Positions 63,063 to 64,000 of a stretch of DNA of 64,000 nucleotides are shown here, piece after piece. The notes under the pieces were generated by a model. That model saw only the letters and a list, made by a program, of their open reading frames with translations. It did no database searches and was not told where the DNA came from. The stretch is from CAZABG01 sp964483465. Its GTDB lineage: Bacteria; Chlamydiota; Chlamydiia; Chlamydiales; Parachlamydiaceae. The stretch covers positions 1-64,000 of the forward strand of contig CAZABG010000001.1 in NCBI GenBank assembly GCA_964483465.1, given 5' to 3'. Position numbers and translations under genes: made by a program. Every line of letters starts with the position of its first letter. The stretch's first letter is position 1.

Positions 63063-63794
63063 ATGTTCTTAATCTTATTATTACTTTATTTCATTCCTAT
63101 ACACGCTTCATTCATACCTACCCACAAAGCCCTTGAACCTTTTTATGAGGAAAAAGAAGTTATTCTGATTGCAAGCATGGGAAGATCGGCAAGTACAATG
63201 CTTACCGATATTATTACGGAAGCAAATCCTTCCAAAGTTGTATTAAAAACCCACATCCTTCCTCCAAGACCCGATTTTAAAGGGAAGATCCTCTTTATTT
63301 TTTCAAATCCCGATAAAGCGGCAGAATCGGCTTTACATGTCATGTTAAGAGATGAACTCTTTGGAAAACTCCATTTCATTCACATGGAATCATCCAATAT
63401 GTCGTGGTTTGATGAAATACAAGATACCCGTCTACAAACGCTCGAACATAATCTACTTGCGTACGATGCATTAGGAATTACAAAACAAATGCGCGCCTGG
63501 CTGCAAGATACGCTTATCTGCCCGGTAGAAGAGGCCCAAATCCTTGCTGTAAAGTATGAAGATTTATGGAAGCCAAGAACCATTAAAGCCATAGAATTGT
63601 TTCTGGAAATCGATCATTTAGCATTTCCTCCCTATATTCCAAGAGGCTATACAGAACTTTATGAAAATGAGCTTGAATTTAGGAATACCTACAATTTAGG
63701 AACATGGGAAGAACCTATCTATTCAGCCTATGATGAGGCAAGAATCATATGGGAGCAGGCGCTCCCCTTTAGATTCATGAAGATTTCAAATTAG
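63063..63794 (+). CDS. exported sulfotransferase-like protein
   Basis: 243 residues with an N-terminal hydrophobic signal (MFLILLLLYFIPIHASF). The P-loop-like ASMGRSASTMLTDII is the 5'-phosphosulfate-binding signature of sulfotransferases (GRSGSTxL), followed by VVLKTHILPP and LAVKYEDLWKP, both usual in the family. The 3'-phosphosulfate loop is less clear (IFSNPDKAAESALH). PAPS is cytosolic, so an exported sulfotransferase is odd unless delivered to a host. No ribosome site of note. The end overlaps the convergent macro-domain gene by four bases. Confidence 0.65.
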   Translation: MFLILLLLYFIPIHASFIPTHKALEPFYEEKEVILIASMGRSASTMLTDIITEANPSKVVLKTHILPPRPDFKGKILFIFSNPDKAAESALHVMLRDELFGKLHFIHMESSNMSWFDEIQDTRLQTLEHNLLAYDALGITKQMRAWLQDTLICPVEEAQILAVKYEDLWKPRTIKAIELFLEIDHLAFPPYIPRGYTELYENELEFRNTYNLGTWEEPIYSAYDEARIIWEQALPFRFMKISN

Positions 63795-64000
63795 CCTTCA
63801 TTTTTTAAAGCCTTTAAGTATGTTTTCGGCCCTTCATTATCCTGAAAATGGATGCTGATTGTTTTAAGAGTTGTGTCCGGATTTTTTAAGGCAAAATCAA
63901 ATATCGCTTTTAAAGAGACTTCAGCCGCATCTTCTCTCGGATAGCCGAATATGCCTGTACTAATCGAGGGAAATGCGATACGGCTTAACTTTTTCGCGTC
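63791..64000 (-). CDS. macro-domain protein, C-terminal part (5' end outside window)
   Basis: The last 69 codons run from the window edge to the TAA at 63791-63793. KKLSRIAFPSISTGIFGYPR is the strong macro-domain signature (phosphate-binding loop), followed by EDAAEVSLKAIFDFALKN and TLKTISIHFQDNEGPKTYLK. Macro domains bind or hydrolyse ADP-ribose adducts or O-acetyl-ADP-ribose. The start is outside the window. Confidence 0.85.
   Translation of the reverse strand, partial: DAKKLSRIAFPSISTGIFGYPREDAAEVSLKAIFDFALKNPDTTLKTISIHFQDNEGPKTYLKALKNEG

Overview
The window is a chromosomal segment of about 40% G+C that most likely comes from an environmental, amoeba-associated member of the Chlamydiae (Parachlamydiales). 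The lineage call rests mainly on an alpha/beta-hydrolase-like protein of the chlamydial CHLPS (DUF818) type at 39722-40858. The many small secreted hypothetical proteins and a lysine-rich histone-like protein fit this. Family and species cannot be fixed from this sequence. No rRNA, tRNA, CRISPR array or prophage was recognised. One 100-base run of N (10414-10513) is an assembly gap inside repeats.

Region 1 (1-18.3 kb) is an energy, ion and stress block: a BON-MscS channel, acetate kinase plus phosphoketolase with overlapping genes, an MgtA-type ATPase, DUF302 proteins, a P1B metal ATPase, a SulP transporter, PEP synthase and a D-lactate dehydrogenase. It carries clear scars of duplication: a broken DUF302 copy, a C-terminal phosphoketolase fragment, and GGGCAC-rich inverted and tandem repeats at the junction. 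Region 2 (18.5-25.3 kb) is a complete RND efflux operon with a solute-binding-protein gene as its last cistron. Region 3 (25.3-31.5 kb) is a decaying zone: a truncated copy of the Ca2+-type P-ATPase found intact at 28.8-31.5 kb, a broken aminoglycoside-phosphotransferase-like gene and other remnants, with an intact tandem universal stress protein gene among them.

Region 4 (31.6-35.6 kb) is the most striking. It is a compact, A+T-rich operon of an 18-codon peptide gene ending in Asn, an MFS exporter and an MccB-like ThiF/E1 adenylating enzyme, followed by a GNAT acetyltransferase. This matches the logic of microcin C peptide-nucleotide antibiotics (mccA, mccC, mccB and the acetyltransferase part of mccE), which I did not expect in a chlamydial genome.

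Region 5 (35.8-53.7 kb) is ordinary accessory chromosome: an exported amidohydrolase, Hsp20, cupins, the CHLPS-type protein with a partner gene, two endonuclease/exonuclease/phosphatase-fold proteins, a RelE-type toxin-antitoxin pair, a TetR regulator diverging from an NTF2-like gene, an APH-type kinase, a GrpB-GNAT fusion, an FAD-oxidoreductase-like protein and an oxalate decarboxylase. Region 6 (53.7-58.2 kb) is mobile: a solo IS end, a gene for a predicted NleD/HopH1-like (M91) zinc-protease effector, an IS5-family element with a TTA target duplication, the Panacea antitoxin it interrupted, a frameshifted RelE-like toxin and a cupin remnant. Region 7 (58.2-64 kb) holds a PEGA lipoprotein, two GNAT proteins (one with a signal peptide), a 270-320 bp duplication rich in hairpins, a flavin reductase, a BON protein, a class D beta-lactamase homologue lacking its Ser-x-x-Lys motif, an exported sulfotransferase-like protein and the end of a macro-domain gene.
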